A DNA stretch of 64,000 nt, from positions 1 to 64,000 of the forward strand of contig JARLGY010000018.1 in NCBI GenBank assembly GCA_031292525.1, in the 5' to 3' direction. The notes under the pieces are model-generated. The model was not told the DNA's origin. It saw nothing but the letters and a program-made list of their open reading frames with translations, and ran no database searches. Source of the stretch: Flavipsychrobacter sp. GTDB lineage: Bacteria; Bacteroidota; Bacteroidia; Chitinophagales; Chitinophagaceae. Position numbers and translations under genes: made by a program. Shown here one piece after another: positions 62,201 to 64,000 of the stretch (positions are counted from its first letter, which is position 1; each line of letters opens with the position of its first letter).

Positions 62201-63762
62201 GTAACTACAATGTGCAGCTCATCACTACCGATGCTCATAGTTGCAAAGACACCGCTGCAGGGCATGTTACTTTATATGGTTATTCAGGCTCTTTTACTTA
62301 TAGCCCACTGGCAGGATGCCCACCTTTGAATGTCAACTTCAGTGCTGCTATTACAGGCATACCATCCATTACCTGGGACTTCAGCGATGGTACCGTTACC
62401 ACACCGTCTGCTGGTACCACAACATCACACATTTACAATAGTCCCGGCAAGTATGTACCTAAGCTCATTCTTGTCGACAGCAGCGGTTGTCATACCAGTA
62501 GTTATGGTACAGACACTATCAGGGTAGATAAGGTACATGCAGGCTTTACAGAAACCAACGCTATCTGCGTTTATGACACGGTTCATTTTAAAGACACTTC
62601 TTCAGGATTGTTCTTCCCGGCAAACAGCTGGATCTGGTTCACAGGTGATGGTGGGTCTTCTGTTGCTCAAAATCCATTACACAACTACCGCACTCCAGGC
62701 TCGTTCACTGTTACACTTATTGCTTCTGATGCTGCAGGTTGCAAGGATACTGCGGTAAACAGTATTACTGTGCATCCGTTACCAACTATAACTACAACAG
62801 GAGATACTACCATCTGCCCCGGCGATAGCGCACGAGTAGGCGCTGCAGGGGCGGTATCTTATGCATGGACTTCTGCCGGTGTAAAATGTACTTCCTGCGA
62901 CCCTACCTACATAACCCCGGCAACACAAGGTTACTACCAGGTAACAGGTACCGATGCCTTTGGTTGTAAAAATAAAGACAGTGTCAAAATAACCTTCACT
63001 TACAAAACAGTAAGCTTTGCAGGCACCGGTGGGCAGATCTGTACAGGACAGTCCATTACTTTATCAGACTCGGGTGCACAAACGTATAACTGGTATCCAG
63101 CCAATGGCCTTTCAGACAGTCAGAGCCCTAACCCTATAGCAAGCCCCACAGGCAGCGTTACCTACCTGGCTATAGCTCAAACTGCAAGTTGTATTCCCGA
63201 TACCAACTTTGTGAACGTTATTGTAAAGCCATTACCAAAGGTTACTGCCTTGGGTGGGACCACTGTAACCGCAGGCTCTAAAGTAAACCTGCAGGCTTAT
63301 GGGCCAAACATTGTTTCATTCCTTTGGGACCATGCAGATCTGCTCAACTGCGACAATTGTACCAATCCAATAGCTACTATGCAGCAAACCACGCAGTTCA
63401 ATGTAACAGCCACCAACCAGTACGGTTGCCAGGATTCTGCACATGTTATTGTAGATGTGCTCTGCGATAAAAGCCAGGTCTTCATCCCTAACACCTTTAC
63501 ACCTAACGGTGATGGTCAAAATGATGTTTTTTACCCAAGGGGCATTGGTATAAAAGTGGTAAAATCTTTTCGCATCTACAACCGGTGGGGACAACTTGTT
63601 TTTGAACGTGACGATATACAACTCAATGATGAACACAGTGGCTGGGATGGGACTTTTAATGGAGCAAAACCGGTAGCTGATACTTACATTTATGCATTAG
63701 ATGCCGTTTGTGACAACGGAAGTCTTATAAACTGGAAAGGTGACGTAACTTTAATAAAATAG
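59206..63762 (+). CDS. PKD-repeat giant surface protein 2, T9SS type B cargo
   Basis: 1518 residues. Signal peptide MKFFRLLISLFLIAVVPFNVQAQ. Same domain order as protein 1 (fourteen or so PKD repeats, two Ig-like segments, type B sorting domain ending DVTLIK). The first about 190 residues and the last about 265 are close to protein 1; the middle (about 390-720) is much less so, e.g. around the degenerate PKD unit with VSYSYDFGDGSP. It begins 45 bases after gene 1. Probably paralogous by tandem duplication; the same secretion route applies. Confidence 0.94.
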   Translation: MKFFRLLISLFLIAVVPFNVQAQVVAGFTASATSGCAPLIVTFTNTSTGATSYSWNLGNTNTSFLQNATTSYITPGTYTVTLTATGGTVSNTSTMQIVVNAPPTISFYASDTIICQGTTTAFTSTTNLQSSGAGTYSWNFGDGNTSTAQNPTHSYPTPGYYSVTQTATNSNGCSVSLVANSYIHVLATPVVQFTASNNNFCSTPAQVTFTDQSAGNGALSHAWTFGDNGTSGAANPVHNYGVGVFDVTEIITDSHGCVDTFSVPNDISVQNVVAAMSAPDTGCANANVNFVNTTLGTNVSSYWLFGDGNTDSNTNTSHIYTSDGIYTIKLVAYINGCNDTATKQIYIRPVPISTFTYTPAHPCPAPVNVQCIPNAPVGSTYTWIFGDGTPTSNLASPVHIYNLDTFTTISMVVNNHGCIYVATDTIKIYSAFVSYSDTPITRDGCAPITTLFNEQLLTTTLGLLFPVPYPYPTVSYSYDFGDGSPLSTSASPTHIYNTQGYYHTSITLTTSNGCTIFDTSSVRAGAKPSLDSVVASNLNTCSSEKTTFQVYAHGVQPLGYEYVLSPPGPAGIGINHTIEQTQFKQPGVYHPYIVVLNYGCPSDTARFTVNITGPEAVDSFHISCTNPLNVDFVSTSVGATSIKRFFGDGDTSTAAHISHTYSAPGNYDVMLAAYNNVTGCRDTTINHLQLTIFKPKIIVPDTALCKYGYLHFASGYNTPNPPPVTHTWFINGGQIDTTAQIIYQFPTAGFYSVMLIDEDALTCKDTTTQTILVAQPVANMTASPTQICAPGSVLFSDSSYYIAGTYPVSHIWTFGDGSMITTANNTFSHPYTTAGTFSIEEVVMDNIGCTDTIIKPNYISSHKPVANFAVANANKCAYDTITFVNTGTPSLLHFYWNFGDGSSSTAANPVHAYNVSGSYTVTLAVTGTAGCTDTMIKTGFIGISKPHAAFAEINGSGVCVPLITQFNNLSTGGATYAWIFGNTNTSVATNPTNSYTTPGNYNVQLITTDAHSCKDTAAGHVTLYGYSGSFTYSPLAGCPPLNVNFSAAITGIPSITWDFSDGTVTTPSAGTTTSHIYNSPGKYVPKLILVDSSGCHTSSYGTDTIRVDKVHAGFTETNAICVYDTVHFKDTSSGLFFPANSWIWFTGDGGSSVAQNPLHNYRTPGSFTVTLIASDAAGCKDTAVNSITVHPLPTITTTGDTTICPGDSARVGAAGAVSYAWTSAGVKCTSCDPTYITPATQGYYQVTGTDAFGCKNKDSVKITFTYKTVSFAGTGGQICTGQSITLSDSGAQTYNWYPANGLSDSQSPNPIASPTGSVTYLAIAQTASCIPDTNFVNVIVKPLPKVTALGGTTVTAGSKVNLQAYGPNIVSFLWDHADLLNCDNCTNPIATMQQTTQFNVTATNQYGCQDSAHVIVDVLCDKSQVFIPNTFTPNGDGQNDVFYPRGIGIKVVKSFRIYNRWGQLVFERDDIQLNDEHSGWDGTFNGAKPVADTYIYALDAVCDNGSLINWKGDVTLIK
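62963..63762 (+). repeat. 800-base direct repeat, copy B (3' end of PKD gene 2)
   Basis: Partner of 58361-59160; the second copy covers the last Ig-like segments and the whole sorting domain. Confidence 0.85.
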
Positions 63763-63805
63763 TACAACTAAAAAACTGATTACTTATAAAAACCCCACAC
63801 CCGAA

Positions 63806-64000
63806 ATGAATAATTTTAGAGTTTACCTTATACGGTTGTTCTGTCTTGTATGTATTGCAACTAGCAGCACAGCAAAAGGGCAGGTAGTCGCAAATTTTGT
63901 TGCCGACCACCAGGCCGGTTGTGCACCTTTAATCACACATTTTACCAACACATCTACAGGTGCTGTGTCGTATAGCTGGAACCTTGGCAATACTGCTACT
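63806..64000 (+). CDS. PKD-repeat giant surface protein 3, truncated by window end
   Basis: 65 residues are visible. A signal peptide (MNNFRVYLIRLFCLVCIATS to KGQ) is followed by VVANFVADHQAGCAPLITHFTNTSTGAVSYSWNLGN in short pieces, the same start as proteins 1 and 2, including CAPLI and SYSWNLGN. It begins 43 bases after gene 2. It is the third member of the tandem array and runs off the window, so its length and sorting domain are unknown. Confidence 0.88.
   Translation, partial: MNNFRVYLIRLFCLVCIATSSTAKGQVVANFVADHQAGCAPLITHFTNTSTGAVSYSWNLGNTAT

Noticed and set aside
54580-63762. PKD and SprB repeats read as a CRISPR or tandem DNA repeat
   Set aside because: The periodicity is at protein level (75-90 residues) with variable DNA; no short identical repeats with spacers exist.

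Overview
The window looks like chromosomal DNA from a Bacteroidetes bacterium, most likely of the Chitinophagaceae/Sphingobacteria side. The grounds are a complete gldK-gldL-gldM-gldN block of the type IX secretion system (T9SS), a PorP/SprF outer-membrane protein, four giant secreted proteins of the T9SS class (three of them, two complete, with PKD repeats, one with SprB-type repeats; the three complete ones end in the gliding-motility-associated type B sorting domain), a carboxypeptidase-regulatory-domain TonB receptor, and TAnnTTTG promoter boxes instead of TATAAT. No rRNA, tRNA, CRISPR array, insertion sequence or prophage was recognised. The genus cannot be decided from what is visible.

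Layout. 1-4366: a truncated GEVED/FN3 surface protein and three small secreted or lipid-anchored proteins of unknown function, all on the minus strand. 4511-14877: TonB receptor, lipoprotein MsrB, endonuclease III, a thioredoxin-fold protein, then a plus-strand run of ubiX, mazG, a 1243-residue polytopic sensor kinase and a ferredoxin-NADP reductase-like enzyme. 14880-27010: cytochrome c lipoprotein and lepB (minus), kynurenine 3-monooxygenase overlapping recJ, a CDF metal exporter, an M16 peptidase, nitronate monooxygenase, a small lipoprotein, an ECF sigma factor followed by a membrane-anchored protein that joins an anti-sigma-like N-terminus to a trypsin-like protease, then tatC and rpiB.

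27214-30540: a small accessory patch (MazG-like, SnoaL-like, AraC regulator, short-chain dehydrogenase) whose codon use differs from its neighbours, followed by about 0.7 kb of non-coding DNA crowded with inverted repeats that share a TGTCCG core. 30620-36925: asd, then an operon gldK-gldL-gldM-gldN plus a fifth gene for an outer-membrane beta-barrel. 37269-48364: ABC transporter, M28 aminopeptidase with a PDZ domain, scpB, an ABC-2 exporter coupled to a LolA-like protein, a TPR protein, a GHL10 glycosidase-like protein and a DUF5606 protein.

48455-64000 is a T9SS adhesin locus. A 1518-residue SprB-repeat protein diverges from a PorP/SprF gene that is followed by three tandem PKD-repeat paralogs (1526, 1518 and a truncated third). 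The last 800 bases of the first two paralogs align without gaps and are almost identical, while their middles have diverged, which suggests gene conversion. Functionally, GldKLMN would form the envelope-spanning motor and PorP would receive the type B cargo encoded beside it. The points I judge most worth following up are the sigma factor/protease fusion pair, the mosaic adhesin array, the TGTCCG palindrome field and the fifth gene of the gld operon.
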